From contig CAZLFQ010000001.1 of assembly GCA_964558975.1 (NCBI GenBank), positions 124,001 through 188,000 on the forward strand: a stretch of DNA of 64,000 bases, given 5' to 3'. The notes under the pieces are model-generated. The model was not told where the DNA came from. It searched no databases and saw only the letters and a program-made list of their open reading frames with translations. The stretch is from CAZLFQ01 sp964558975. Lineage in GTDB: Bacteria; Pseudomonadota; Alphaproteobacteria; Rickettsiales; Midichloriaceae. The translations under genes and the position numbers were made by a program. Shown here one piece after another: positions 26,666-36,258 of this stretch (position 1 is its first letter; each line of letters opens with the position of its first letter).

Positions 26666-27673
26666 TTAAGCAGCTTCTTTGGATGATTCAAGGCCAACAG
26701 CGTGTGCGAAGGCTTCATCCCATGTTCCTTTAGTTGCAGCTTTAGCATATTCAGTTACACGGTTTTCAAAGAAATTTGTGTGTTCAGGCGCGCCTAGAAG
26801 TTCATCTAACCATGGTAGAGGGTTGCGCTCAATATGGTAGATTGCATCCAAGCCAAGTTGATTCAATCTTCTATCAGCAATATATCTTATATATTTCTTT
26901 ACGTCGCTTGCAGTTAATCCTTCGACTGCACCCTCAAATTCAAATGCTAAGTCGATAAACGCATCTTCGTGCTCAACTATTGTTTCACAAGCTTCTTTTA
27001 AATTGTTACGCATTTCGTCATTCCATACTTCTTGGTTTTCTTGGATGAATGTACGGAATAATTTAATTATAGAATTTGTGTGTAGTGTTTCATCGCGAAC
27101 AGACCAAGCGACAATCTGACCCATACCTTTCATTTTTCCAAAGCGCTGGAAGTTTAGAAGCATAGCAAATGAGGCAAATAATTGTAGTCCTTCAGTAAAC
27201 GCACCGAAGACTGCAAGTGTAGTTGCTATATCTTTTGGAGTTTCTACTCCAAATTTTTGCATGTAGTCATACTTATCTTTCATTTCTTTATATTTCATGA
27301 AAGCTTGGTATTCAACTTCAGGCATGCCTAATGTGTCTAATAGGTGAGAGTATGCATCAATATGAATGGTTTCCATGTTAGAAAATGCAGCTAACATCAT
27401 GCATATTTCAGTAGGGCGGAATACTTTTGAATAGTGACGCATGTAGCAGTTATTAACTTCAATATCTGCTTGTGTAAAAAAGCGGAATATTTGAGTTAAC
27501 AAGTGTTTTTCGGATTCAGTTAAATTGTGTTTCCAATCCTTCACGTCGTCTGCCATTGGAACTTCCTCTGGTAACCAGTGAATTTGCTGTTGAATTTTCC
27601 ATGCATCATAAGCCCAAGGGTAGGCAAATGGTTTGAAAACCGACTCAGATTTTGTAAGAGACATATATGACAC
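26666..27673 (-). CDS. nrdB: Ribonucleotide reductase class Ia, beta subunit
   Basis: NrdB carries the di-iron/tyrosyl radical that ribonucleotide reductase needs to make dNTPs. Metal ligands are visible: D70 (TQADIEVNN), E101 and H104 (METIH), a Glu in AFTEGLQL, and Glu and His in RDETLHTN. The radical Tyr108 sits seven residues after E101, the class Ia spacing. The length of 335 residues is normal. nrdA is not in the window. AAAGGTG precedes the ATG, and two NrdR boxes lie upstream. Confidence 0.96.
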   Translation of the reverse strand: MSYMSLTKSESVFKPFAYPWAYDAWKIQQQIHWLPEEVPMADDVKDWKHNLTESEKHLLTQIFRFFTQADIEVNNCYMRHYSKVFRPTEICMMLAAFSNMETIHIDAYSHLLDTLGMPEVEYQAFMKYKEMKDKYDYMQKFGVETPKDIATTLAVFGAFTEGLQLFASFAMLLNFQRFGKMKGMGQIVAWSVRDETLHTNSIIKLFRTFIQENQEVWNDEMRNNLKEACETIVEHEDAFIDLAFEFEGAVEGLTASDVKKYIRYIADRRLNQLGLDAIYHIERNPLPWLDELLGAPEHTNFFENRVTEYAKAATKGTWDEAFAHAVGLESSKEAA

Positions 27674-27697
27674 CTTTTATTGTTTTGATTCCAAATA

Positions 27698-27713
27698 TAA
27701 CAATATATTGTGC
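27698..27713 (-). promoter_or_regulatory. NrdR box 1 upstream of nrdB
   Basis: On the minus strand, GCACAATATATTGTTA contains the 12-bp perfect palindrome ACAATATATTGT and matches 13 of 16 positions of the NrdR consensus (ACACWATATATWGTGT, from established knowledge). It overlaps a plausible -10 region of nrdB. Confidence 0.75.
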
Positions 27714-27728
27714 TCAAAGAATCTTCAA

Positions 27729-27744
27729 TCACTATATGTTGATT
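27729..27744 (-). promoter_or_regulatory. NrdR box 2 upstream of nrdB
   Basis: On the minus strand, AATCAACATATAGTGA matches 12 of 16 NrdR consensus positions. Exactly 15 bp separate it from box 1, the three-helical-turn arrangement seen in NrdR-controlled promoters. Confidence 0.65.
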
Positions 27745-27847
27745 GTTGAAAAGTTTTTGGTTAACGTGAGATAAAGCAGATTTATGCTTATGATTCAGCT
27801 CTAGTTACTCTTGAGCTAGGCTAAAACCATTAGCGTCAGTCTTGGAA

Positions 27848-29050
27848 TTATTTCCCAACGTTGCCGAAGCTTCCATATATTGGGCCGAACACAGATATGG
27901 TAATCCACATCATTAGTCCACCCATCATTATGGTAAGAGCTGGTTGTAGAACGCCAACCATGTTGTCTACTGAGGTATTAATTTCGGCGTCATAGAACAA
28001 GTTGATGTTTTTTAGAGCATTGTCTAAGTTACCAGAATCCTCACCAACTTTAAACATTCTTACAACAAGCTGTGGGAATTCGCCAGTTAGCATCAATGAT
28101 TCAGTAAGCCTTTTCCCATCCATAACATCTTTACGCATTCTGCCAATTGCTTTCTTAATGATCTGGTTTTTTACCACATCAGCTGAAGCATCTAAACATT
28201 CTAAAATACCAATACCACTTTTATAGGTGATTGCGAAGAAGTGACAAAACCTAGCAATTTCAATTTTTCTGACAACTATTCCAATGACAGGGAGATTGAT
28301 AACAATTAAATCAATGTAGTATGCAACCTTTTGTGACGTTCCCTGCAGTATCTTTAATACTACAAATGTGATGATAGGTATAATAAGTATAGGTATCCAA
28401 TAATTACCTACAAAGTTTGAAACCCAGATTAGAGCACGGGTATAGAGAGGTAATTCTATGTTTTGTGATAATAAGAAAACTGTAAGTTTTGGAATTACAA
28501 ATATCATCATCAAAGCGATAACACCCATCATTAAAAATAATAGAAATATTGGGTAATATGTTGCTTTTTTCACTTTCTGTCTTAGGAGATCAACCCATTT
28601 ATAATGGTGTTCAAGATGAGTAAATACCTCAGCGAAGTTACCAGTTCTTTCACCGGCTTTGATTAGTCCAACAAATATTTTGTCAAATATTTTAGGGTGA
28701 GATTCTACAGCTTGTGAAAAAGTTTTACCGTTTCGAAGTGAGTCATATAAATCCATCATAATGTGTCTAAGCTTAGGATTTTCAGCAGTGTCACGTAAGT
28801 CTGCAATTGAATCTAATAACGGTACACCAGCTTCCTCTAAGTGATGTAAGTGAATACATATTAAGATGATTTCTTGTAAGGAAATGCTACCAAAAAGATT
28901 CATACTTGTCGAGCGCACTTCTGAAGCAGATATTAAATCTAAATTAGATTGCTTTAACTTGCTTTCAAGCTCAGCTTCGCTGTTAGCAGGAAGCCTACCT
29001 TTTACAACTTCGCCATCGGGTGTAAGCGCTTTATAGGAATAAATTGACAT
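27848..29050 (-). CDS. Type II secretion/type IV pilus inner-membrane protein (GspF/PilC family)
   Basis: This 400-residue polytopic protein begins MSIYSYKALTPDGEVVKGRLPA, the usual GspF/PilC opening. It has two T2SSF domains (about 65-190 and 265-385) with EAGVPLLDSI and GERTGNFAEV / GEDSGNLDNAL repeats, and three membrane helices (about 165-190, 215-240, 365-390). It forms the inner-membrane platform that the assembly ATPase drives. It overlaps the upstream ATPase gene by 20 nt. No pseudopilin, secretin or prepilin peptidase is in the window, so T2SS and pilus cannot be told apart. Confidence 0.9.
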   Translation of the reverse strand: MSIYSYKALTPDGEVVKGRLPANSEAELESKLKQSNLDLISASEVRSTSMNLFGSISLQEIILICIHLHHLEEAGVPLLDSIADLRDTAENPKLRHIMMDLYDSLRNGKTFSQAVESHPKIFDKIFVGLIKAGERTGNFAEVFTHLEHHYKWVDLLRQKVKKATYYPIFLLFLMMGVIALMMIFVIPKLTVFLLSQNIELPLYTRALIWVSNFVGNYWIPILIIPIITFVVLKILQGTSQKVAYYIDLIVINLPVIGIVVRKIEIARFCHFFAITYKSGIGILECLDASADVVKNQIIKKAIGRMRKDVMDGKRLTESLMLTGEFPQLVVRMFKVGEDSGNLDNALKNINLFYDAEINTSVDNMVGVLQPALTIMMGGLMMWITISVFGPIYGSFGNVGK

Positions 29051-30947
29051 CTTTTAATTTCTCCGTCATATCGATGGTTCCAACTACTTCTTCTAGATCT
29101 GTAATTCCCTGTTTTATTTTTTCTATTCCATCATCAGACATTGGAATATATCCCTGAGCTAATGCATAAGTTAGCATTTCTTTTCTCGAAGCTTCTCTGT
29201 AGATCATATCATCCAATTCTTTATCTATTGGAAGAATTTCATATAAAGCAACACGTCCTCTGTAACCAGTATGGAAACATTTGCCACAGCCTTTATGTCT
29301 AAAGAGGTGAGGTGGTGATATAGGGTTTAGCCCAAGAACTTTGCACTCATCTGCTGATGGAATATATTTTTCTTTACAAGACATGCATAGTTTTCGTGCC
29401 AAACGCTGAGCTATAGAGCAAATAATAGTGCCTGCTAAAAGCGATCCTTTGATACCAATATCCATTAACCTTGGAATAGCACCAAGAGCATCATTGGTAT
29501 GGAGTGTTGTGAACACTTGGTGACCTGTCATCGCTGCTCTGATTGTCATGCTTGCTGTTTCTGCGTCACGAATCTCACCCACGAATATTATATCTGGATC
29601 TTGTCTCATCAGAGTTCTAATACCGTTATCGAAAGTCATCTCTGTTCCTTCTCTAACTGCACTTTGACGGATTACTGGAAGCTGATATTCTACAGGGTCT
29701 TCCAAAGTCATTATATTGGTTTCCATGGAGTTAATAAACGAAAGAACAGAGTATAAAGTAGTAGTTTTACCACTACCAGTTGGGCCTGTTACAATTATCA
29801 CTCCTTCTGGACGTTTTAATAATCTTTTTAGAAGGGTGCTGTTTCTATCGCTTAAACCTAATTCAGATAATGCTACAAGTGACCTACTTTTATCAAGAAT
29901 ACGAGCTACAACGTTTTCTCCATAAACAGTTGGTAATGTAGAGATCCTAAAATCTACTTTTCGTCCCATTATAGTATAGGTGATCCTACCATCTTGTGGG
30001 TTTCTGGTCTCTGCAATGTTAAGTCCAGCTAGAATTTTGATACGCACAGCGATAGCTGACCAATAATCTTTATGGAAGCTGATTATTTGTATTAATCGTC
30101 CGTCAATACGATAACGTAGCCTTACGAATTCGCTTTCTGGTTCAAAGTGGATATCTGAGGCACCTTGTTTTACTGCATCAATATATATAGAGTCTACAAG
30201 TCGCACTGTAGGGTTAACGTAACCTTCTTCTTGACCAGTATATTTAACATCGCCTGTTTCAATTTCTTTAATGATGCCATACATGTTCATTTCGTAATCG
30301 TAGTATTGATCGATCACTTCTGTTATTTGAAAATCATTGGCAAAAAAAGGTATTATTTTAATATTTCTGTGGAAATATCGTTTTACTTGGTCGATCGCTA
30401 ATACGTTATAAACGTCTGATGTTGCCACCATTAGCTCGTCTTCCTGAAGGGATAGAGCGATAATTTTATATTGTGTTGATATGTTCTTTGGAATTCTTCT
30501 AATAAGCTCAATATCTAAGGTCATTGAACGTAAATCAACTGACTTAAACCCTGAAGCTTCAGATAATTCTTGAGAAAGAATAGTGTCTGTTATGAAGTTA
30601 AGTTCTACTAGAATTGTACCTAACTCCTTTTTAATCTGAGATTCCCTTTGCTCTTTAAGGGCAATTTCCAGCTGATCTTGAGATATGATACCTTTAGATA
30701 CTAAACGTTCACCTAAAGTTTTTGCTTGTGTTGGTTCTTTAGATTTTTTTTCTTCTTCTATTGAATCTGCAACTTCTCTGTTAAGGGATGCTATTTTATC
30801 TTTCTTTTGTTCTAGCTGTTTTCTAAAGCTTTCAACTTGCTTCTTTAATTCTGTCGGATCCACAGAGGCTGCACTGAAACTTGGTTTTTCGACGTGGCTT
30901 AACTCTTCGAAATCGTTATTTTGCTGCAATTTATCGTTTTCTTTCAT
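29031..30947 (-). CDS. Type II secretion/type IV pilus assembly ATPase (GspE/PilB family)
   Basis: The 638-residue hexameric ATPase powers pseudopilus or pilus assembly. After a charged coiled-coil N-terminus (to about 75) come a MshEN/T2SSE-N domain (about 82-220: LGERLVSKGIISQDQLEIAL) and the ATPase. The ATPase has Walker A GPTGSGKTTT (about 387-396), the Asp box, Walker B DPDIIFVGEIRD, the His box MTGHQVFTTLHTND, and a four-Cys zinc site (CMSC, then CGKC). All key motifs are intact. It is the first gene of a two-gene unit with the GspF/PilC homologue. Confidence 0.92.
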   Translation of the reverse strand: MKENDKLQQNNDFEELSHVEKPSFSAASVDPTELKKQVESFRKQLEQKKDKIASLNREVADSIEEEKKSKEPTQAKTLGERLVSKGIISQDQLEIALKEQRESQIKKELGTILVELNFITDTILSQELSEASGFKSVDLRSMTLDIELIRRIPKNISTQYKIIALSLQEDELMVATSDVYNVLAIDQVKRYFHRNIKIIPFFANDFQITEVIDQYYDYEMNMYGIIKEIETGDVKYTGQEEGYVNPTVRLVDSIYIDAVKQGASDIHFEPESEFVRLRYRIDGRLIQIISFHKDYWSAIAVRIKILAGLNIAETRNPQDGRITYTIMGRKVDFRISTLPTVYGENVVARILDKSRSLVALSELGLSDRNSTLLKRLLKRPEGVIIVTGPTGSGKTTTLYSVLSFINSMETNIMTLEDPVEYQLPVIRQSAVREGTEMTFDNGIRTLMRQDPDIIFVGEIRDAETASMTIRAAMTGHQVFTTLHTNDALGAIPRLMDIGIKGSLLAGTIICSIAQRLARKLCMSCKEKYIPSADECKVLGLNPISPPHLFRHKGCGKCFHTGYRGRVALYEILPIDKELDDMIYREASRKEMLTYALAQGYIPMSDDGIEKIKQGITDLEEVVGTIDMTEKLKDVNLFL

Positions 30948-31048
30948 TTAATGCACTACTTGCGCCCATGTTAATCATTATAAGTCCTTGAAAAAAATAG
31001 TAAACAAAATAGTTAACAAGGTTTATAGATCACGAAAAATATAGTGAG

Positions 31049-31987
31049 TTAGGCCTGTTCGTACTCTGCTTCTAATTCGATTTTACGGGACTCTTTAACT
31101 TTTTTGCCTTTGCGAGCTTCATATTGAATGGTATATAAACCACCAATTATAATTAAAGCATATCCTATTAATGAATACTGGTCTGGTATTTCTTTTAAGA
31201 AAACATATCCTAGGTAGCCAGTGAATAAGATTCGGCAATAATCAAAAGGCATAACTGTAGACATATCGGCGAACTTAAATGCTTTGAAGAATGCGACAGT
31301 GTGTACTAAATAGCATAATGCAATAATAGCAATGTATTGTAGATGCCATAATTCAACAGGTCTCCATTCATATAAAGCCATAGGACAAGAGAAAGCTGAA
31401 GAGAAAAGCATTACGTAGAAAAGCTGAGCTTTAGAGCGTTCTGTTGATCCAAGCATTTTAATAACGGTGCAATTCAATGCCCAGAATATTAGAGCCATAA
31501 ATAAGTATACATAAGACCTGTTAAAGCTAACGAATCCTGGTTTTACAATTAAAAGCGCGCCAATGAAGCTCATAGCGATCATTACTAGCTTTGGGTTTGT
31601 AACTTTTTCTTTGAAGTATAAGAAACCAATTAGCACTACTAAAATATGTTCAAGGTATGTAATTGCTGCTGCGTTTGTAACTTCAAGGCTAGAAACGGCG
31701 ATGAAGAAACATAGTGTGCCAAGCAGGCTGAAAGTGCCACGCGCAACGTGCATTCCAATGCGTTTTGTTTTTAGATTCTTTTTATAATCTCCATGGAAAC
31801 ACCATGGAATTATTGCCAAAAGAAGAGCGAATTTATATAGAAAAGCTACTTGGAAAGGGTGCAGCGAGTTTGTTAGATTTTTTACTAAAATATAAAGTAT
31901 AGAGATAGAAAGTGCGTGGAGAACCATCATCATTATGCCTGACATTGTCTTGGTAGGCTTGAATTTCTTACTAGAACTTTTATGCAT
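31049..31987 (-). CDS. EamA/DMT-family transporter (second of a tandem pair)
   Basis: A 312-residue protein with about ten hydrophobic helices in two EamA halves (each about five helices), followed by a basic/acidic cytoplasmic tail. It is clearly paralogous to the gene immediately upstream (shared CTVIK(M/V)LG, AQLFYVML-type and FDY-x-R blocks) and overlaps it by 8 nt. DMT exporters move metabolites; in Rickettsia one EamA protein imports S-adenosylmethionine. The substrate here cannot be read from sequence. Confidence 0.85.
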   Translation of the reverse strand: MHKSSSKKFKPTKTMSGIMMMVLHALSISILYILVKNLTNSLHPFQVAFLYKFALLLAIIPWCFHGDYKKNLKTKRIGMHVARGTFSLLGTLCFFIAVSSLEVTNAAAITYLEHILVVLIGFLYFKEKVTNPKLVMIAMSFIGALLIVKPGFVSFNRSYVYLFMALIFWALNCTVIKMLGSTERSKAQLFYVMLFSSAFSCPMALYEWRPVELWHLQYIAIIALCYLVHTVAFFKAFKFADMSTVMPFDYCRILFTGYLGYVFLKEIPDQYSLIGYALIIIGGLYTIQYEARKGKKVKESRKIELEAEYEQA

Positions 31988-33116
31988 TTTCCAACTCTGC
32001 CTCTTCGATTTGTTCTTTTTCTAACTGTTCTTTCTTTTTCCTTCTACGCTTTGACTCAGAGCGAATTAAGTAAACTCCTGCACCAACAATCAATAGATAG
32101 CCTATATAAGAGCCATCATTTGGTATTTCATTGAAGAAGATAAATCCTAAAATCCCTGTAAATACTAGCCTACTATAATCAAAAGGTATCACGGTAGAGA
32201 GCTCAGCATACTTTAATGCTTTAAAGAATGCAATGCTGTGTACGAAATAACATAATGATAATAATGCAAGAGTAGGTATGTGCTTCGGTTGAAGGCCAAG
32301 CTCGCTGAATTCTAAATGGCGATCAGGGTATTTAATTTCTAATAAACCATTCATAATTGTAGAAGGACTCCAATGCATAAATGCTAGTGGGTATGCAATC
32401 ACGCAAGAAATTAGCATTACATAGAAGAGTTGCACTTTAGTTTTTTCAGTTTTGCCTAGTACTTTGATTACTGTGCAGTTTGTTGCCCAGAAGGCAATTG
32501 ATAAAAACACGAATATATAATATTTATTGAATTCTCCCTTCACATCAATTTTTTGTAGAGTAGGGATGTAATATTCATTAAATGCAATAACATCAGGATA
32601 GACAACCAACATAGCGCCAACGAAGCTTAGAATAATTGTTGCTATTTTAGTATGGGTAGCCTTTTCTTTGAAGTACATAATACCAATTATTACTAAAATC
32701 ACCTGTTCCATATATCCAATAGCGGTGATGTCAACTAGCTCTATGTATTTTATTGCAAAAAATAAGCATAAAGAGCCGCAAATGCTCAGGCAGCCTCGGG
32801 ATAAATGTAAAAATAGTCGTTTTGTTTTTAGTGATTGTAAACCTCCATGTAGGCACCAAGGAATAATTAGAACTAAAATTGAGAATTTATAAATGAATAC
32901 AACCAGACTCGAGCTCATGTCTTTTGTCAGGTTTTTAATGGCTGCATACAAAACTGCTATAGCAACGGCATTAAGAAGCATGAATAATATGCCCCATAGA
33001 TTATGGTGCTCTTGCATGAGAAGTTCAGCGTGGCGAACTTTAGCTGATTTTTGTTGTGAAACTTTAGCAGGGCTTGATTTTTTCTTAGTCATTGAATCCT
33101 CCGAAGTTATGGGCAC
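31980..33116 (-). CDS. EamA/DMT-family transporter (first of a tandem pair)
   Basis: The 378-residue paralogue of the next gene has a longer polar N-terminus (about 40 residues) and an insertion of some 20 residues before the second EamA half. It has about ten membrane helices and a C-terminal tail rich in Lys and Glu (RRRKKKEQLEKEQIEEAELE). Shared motifs with its neighbour show a tandem duplication. GGAGGAT precedes the start. The substrate is unknown; uptake of a host metabolite is a reasonable inference for an intracellular bacterium. Confidence 0.85.
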   Translation of the reverse strand: MPITSEDSMTKKKSSPAKVSQQKSAKVRHAELLMQEHHNLWGILFMLLNAVAIAVLYAAIKNLTKDMSSSLVVFIYKFSILVLIIPWCLHGGLQSLKTKRLFLHLSRGCLSICGSLCLFFAIKYIELVDITAIGYMEQVILVIIGIMYFKEKATHTKIATIILSFVGAMLVVYPDVIAFNEYYIPTLQKIDVKGEFNKYYIFVFLSIAFWATNCTVIKVLGKTEKTKVQLFYVMLISCVIAYPLAFMHWSPSTIMNGLLEIKYPDRHLEFSELGLQPKHIPTLALLSLCYFVHSIAFFKALKYAELSTVIPFDYSRLVFTGILGFIFFNEIPNDGSYIGYLLIVGAGVYLIRSESKRRRKKKEQLEKEQIEEAELENA

Positions 33117-33268
33117 GCATAATCACATTTTGGAATCTTAAAGTGGAGTACCGAAAAGGCCTGAAATGACCAGAATCCATGTATTTGAAAGTAATTGATT
33201 ATCCGTAACTGAACATACAATATGTTTATGCTAGTTTCAATAGCTTAAATTATGTATTTGAAATTACT

Positions 33269-34615
33269 TTAAGCCTTATTTGAGTAAGGATTGTCTATTT
33301 TTCTATATTTTACTCGGATTGGTGTGCCGAACATATCAAATGCCGTACGCATTGAATTTACTAGGTACTTCGTGTATGAAGGCGGTAGATCGTTTGGAAT
33401 ATTGGCAAATATTGTGAAGGTTGGAGGTCTTTTTCCTGTTTGAGTTATATACTTTAAGCGTATCCTTCTGCCCATTACAGATAGAGGTGGAATATGTGCC
33501 TCAGTTGCTGACTTTAGCCATCTATTAAGCGCATTTGTGGAAATGTCAGATTGCCACATTTCTTCAGCCTTAAATATAGCTTTGAACATATGGTTTAAAT
33601 TCTTATCTTTTAAGGCAGACATATATACTATAGGAATGCCAACGACATCAGTCATATTGCGGCTTATAAGATAGTCTAACTCATCCTTAAATGCCTTTGT
33701 ATTTTCAACTAGATCGTATTTGTTTACGATTAAAACAACAGCTCGCCCTTCATTGATTGCAACATTGGCGATTGTTAAATCTTGTTTCTCTAATGCTTGG
33801 CTTGCATCAATTGCAATTGCAACGACATGACTTCTACGAATAGCATTAATAGTTTCTGCAGAAGATAGGCTTTCAACTTCTTCATTTATTCTGGCTTTCT
33901 TGCGCAAGCCTGCAGTATCAACTAACTCTATGGTTTTGCCGTCAACTTCAAGTGTGTGGCTTATTGCATCACGAGTTGTACCTGAGATATCAGAAGTAAT
34001 TACTCTCTCAAAGCCAAGAAGCTTATTGAAAATTGTTGACTTGCCAACGTTAGGTCTACCTACAATACACAGTCTTAATGCCTGATCTTCTGCGCTTTCT
34101 TCTTCAACAGTAGCTTTTGGTTCAATGTCTTTACTGGCAAGTGCAATTGCGTCACCTATGTTACTGAATCCTAAGTTATGCTCAGCTGCAATAAAAATAG
34201 GGTCACCAAAGCCTAATTTATATAGAGCTTTATAATCAAGATTCTGTTTGCCCTCAGACTTGTTAGCTAAAAGTATAATTTTTTTACCAAACTTACGCAC
34301 TTGGTTTGCAAAATCTTTATCATCATCATCGAGGCCATATCTTGCATCGACCATAAAAAGAATAAGATCAGCTTCTCTAGCAGCTGTTAATGTTTGGCTC
34401 ACCATGCTTTTGGAAAGCACATCTTTGGATTTTTCCAATCCTGCTGTATCAATTAATGTGAATTCTTGTTTATCAAGTGTTACTTTGTACTCTTTTCTAT
34501 CTCTAGTAACTCCGGGTTTATCGTGAGTTATAGCTAGCCTTCTCCCACACAATTTATTAAATAGAGTAGACTTGCCAACGTTTGGCTTTCCTAATATTGC
34601 AACTTTTATGGTCAT
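33269..34615 (-). CDS. der: GTPase Der (EngA)
   Basis: Der is an essential double-GTPase needed for 50S subunit assembly. Both G domains are present. The first has G1 GKPNVGKST (9-17), DTAG, and a degenerate G4 NKSE. The second has G1 GRPNVGKST (186-194), DTAG and NKYD. A C-terminal KH-like domain (about 355-440) follows. The length of 448 residues is normal. The start lies 3 nt after the stop of the AhpD-like gene, so the two are probably one transcript. Confidence 0.97.
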   Translation of the reverse strand: MTIKVAILGKPNVGKSTLFNKLCGRRLAITHDKPGVTRDRKEYKVTLDKQEFTLIDTAGLEKSKDVLSKSMVSQTLTAAREADLILFMVDARYGLDDDDKDFANQVRKFGKKIILLANKSEGKQNLDYKALYKLGFGDPIFIAAEHNLGFSNIGDAIALASKDIEPKATVEEESAEDQALRLCIVGRPNVGKSTIFNKLLGFERVITSDISGTTRDAISHTLEVDGKTIELVDTAGLRKKARINEEVESLSSAETINAIRRSHVVAIAIDASQALEKQDLTIANVAINEGRAVVLIVNKYDLVENTKAFKDELDYLISRNMTDVVGIPIVYMSALKDKNLNHMFKAIFKAEEMWQSDISTNALNRWLKSATEAHIPPLSVMGRRIRLKYITQTGKRPPTFTIFANIPNDLPPSYTKYLVNSMRTAFDMFGTPIRVKYRKIDNPYSNKA

Positions 34616-34618
34616 GAT

Positions 34619-35212
34619 TTATAAATTTGATTCTCTAGCTATAAAATCGTAATTACGCAGCCTTTCGATTTCTAATACATCAACTACAGCTCTTAATACT
34701 GATGCAATTCTTGCAATATTACGAATAGCAACTTTAGCAACGCCCCTGCGAAGCAGGCGCTCAGCATGGAAATTGATGCAAAATTCACAGTTGTTTAGTA
34801 TTGAAACGCCGATTAAGTACATTTCAAAGTCTGTTTTATCAATACCATGATCAGTTAGAACATGCATATGAAGGTCAGCAGACATTTTTTTGATTTCGTC
34901 ATCAGAAATTATATTCGAAAAAGCATAGTAGGTATTATTCATTGCCATAATTGCCGCTGCCTTTTTGGTGGCAATTAGCTGAGCATCGTCTAAAAGTACT
35001 TTTGCTTCGTTTCTAAAGTTATTTAATAACTGCTCATGCTTAAGATTGTAGCAGCAAGATAGGGCAATGCCATATACCTGCTGGACTGTAAGCCCTTCAA
35101 CTTGATCAGAAAAGATCTCCATCAAGTTAAGTTTAATATCATCCGCATAGGATGGTATTCTATCAGATATAACGTCTATGCTCATTGGCTTTGGATATAA
35201 GTTCAATGGCAT
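34619..35212 (-). CDS. AhpD-like/carboxymuconolactone decarboxylase-family protein
   Basis: A 197-residue helical protein with the AhpD signature NNCEFCINFHAERLLRRGV: redox pair C142-x-x-C145 and H149. In AhpD these residues reduce the AhpC peroxiredoxin through a lipoyl carrier. The N-terminal half lacks other landmarks. It is cotranscribed with der, and no ahpC is in the window. Peroxidase or disulphide-reductase activity is an inference from the motif. Confidence 0.75.
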   Translation of the reverse strand: MPLNLYPKPMSIDVISDRIPSYADDIKLNLMEIFSDQVEGLTVQQVYGIALSCCYNLKHEQLLNNFRNEAKVLLDDAQLIATKKAAAIMAMNNTYYAFSNIISDDEIKKMSADLHMHVLTDHGIDKTDFEMYLIGVSILNNCEFCINFHAERLLRRGVAKVAIRNIARIASVLRAVVDVLEIERLRNYDFIARESNL

Positions 35213-35284
35213 TATAGCTTCAAACTGCTATATTTTGCAAGTTTTTCCCATAAACTTGTTGAGTTGATTAAAATAAGATTATAT

Positions 35285-36220
35285 ATGAACTCCAACTATT
35301 TGGGAAAATTTACTATGAAAGGGAACTTATTTATCCAGCTTTGTGATGTAAAGAGTGCTGAAGAATTAGCAGGAGTGGTTGCAGATATTGACAGTTATAC
35401 CATATTGGATGACTGGTTTGAGGAGATTTTTACTAAAAATGACCCATCAAAAATGCAGCTGCGTGAAGAAGTAACTGGGTTGCTAGCGATATTAGATCTG
35501 TGGAATTATATAGATAGCCCTAAGCAACCAATGTGGTCTTTAAAAGACGCATCGAATACCTTACAGCAGCTAAATATTCCTGTTAAAGCTTTTGTACAAA
35601 AAGTGTGTCAGTTTCCAGATTTTCAAAAAGTTAAGAGTAATTTAGAGTTGGTGCAAGTTATTGTTAATGTTTGCACTAGTCAATTTAGCTTAGTAGGATT
35701 GCAAGATAGGTTTGAAGATTTGCTTACTAAGTTAGCAACTTTAGATTCTGATTTGAACGGATATTCAAAACAGAAAAATGAATTGTACATACTTGGTAAA
35801 AAGTTTGCTAAATTGTTCCTAAAATTAGACAAAGAATTTAATTTAGCTAGTGTGAATGATCCTGAGTACGAACTAAAAACTTTCACCCAGCAAGGGTTTT
35901 TGGCTTGGAAAACACTAATAAAGCTTGGTTTTGATAGTAGGGATATTGCAAGAAAGTTTTGTGATTCTCATGCTACAATCACAGAGAGTGATGCCAAGCA
36001 CCCTGTTTTTATTAAATTTAAACGGCCGATGGCTGCATCTGAATTAAAAAGACTAGAAAATGCTATCGCTGCAGGTGCTGATGACAATCCGTCTACAAGT
36101 ACTGCATTACCTGCTGTTATGGCTGCATCTGTAGAAGCTGCGCCTAGTACGAAGATTCCAACTGAAGCATATAAGCAGTTGCAAGAAAGGATGCAACGAG
36201 GAAGCAATAGACAAAAGTAA
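35285..36220 (+). CDS. Hypothetical protein with low-complexity C-terminus
   Basis: Unrecognised protein of about 311 residues. The body is predicted helical, without signal peptide or membrane segments. The last 70 residues are rich in Ala, Ser, Thr and Pro and contain MAASVEAAPSTKI, reminiscent of the tails of the ankyrin proteins near 52 and 54 kb. The frame extends upstream to a TTG at 35264; ATGs at 35285 and 35315 are the more likely starts, but no ribosome site decides between them. Confidence 0.6.
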   Translation: MNSNYLGKFTMKGNLFIQLCDVKSAEELAGVVADIDSYTILDDWFEEIFTKNDPSKMQLREEVTGLLAILDLWNYIDSPKQPMWSLKDASNTLQQLNIPVKAFVQKVCQFPDFQKVKSNLELVQVIVNVCTSQFSLVGLQDRFEDLLTKLATLDSDLNGYSKQKNELYILGKKFAKLFLKLDKEFNLASVNDPEYELKTFTQQGFLAWKTLIKLGFDSRDIARKFCDSHATITESDAKHPVFIKFKRPMAASELKRLENAIAAGADDNPSTSTALPAVMAASVEAAPSTKIPTEAYKQLQERMQRGSNRQK

Positions 36221-36258
36221 GGTTTTGTAGTAAAATCCTTGAAAAATTAAGTGGATAT

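Noticed and set aside
26776..26958. Plus-strand open frame inside nrdB
   Set aside because: It is the complement of the conserved nrdB C-terminus with no start site or homology.
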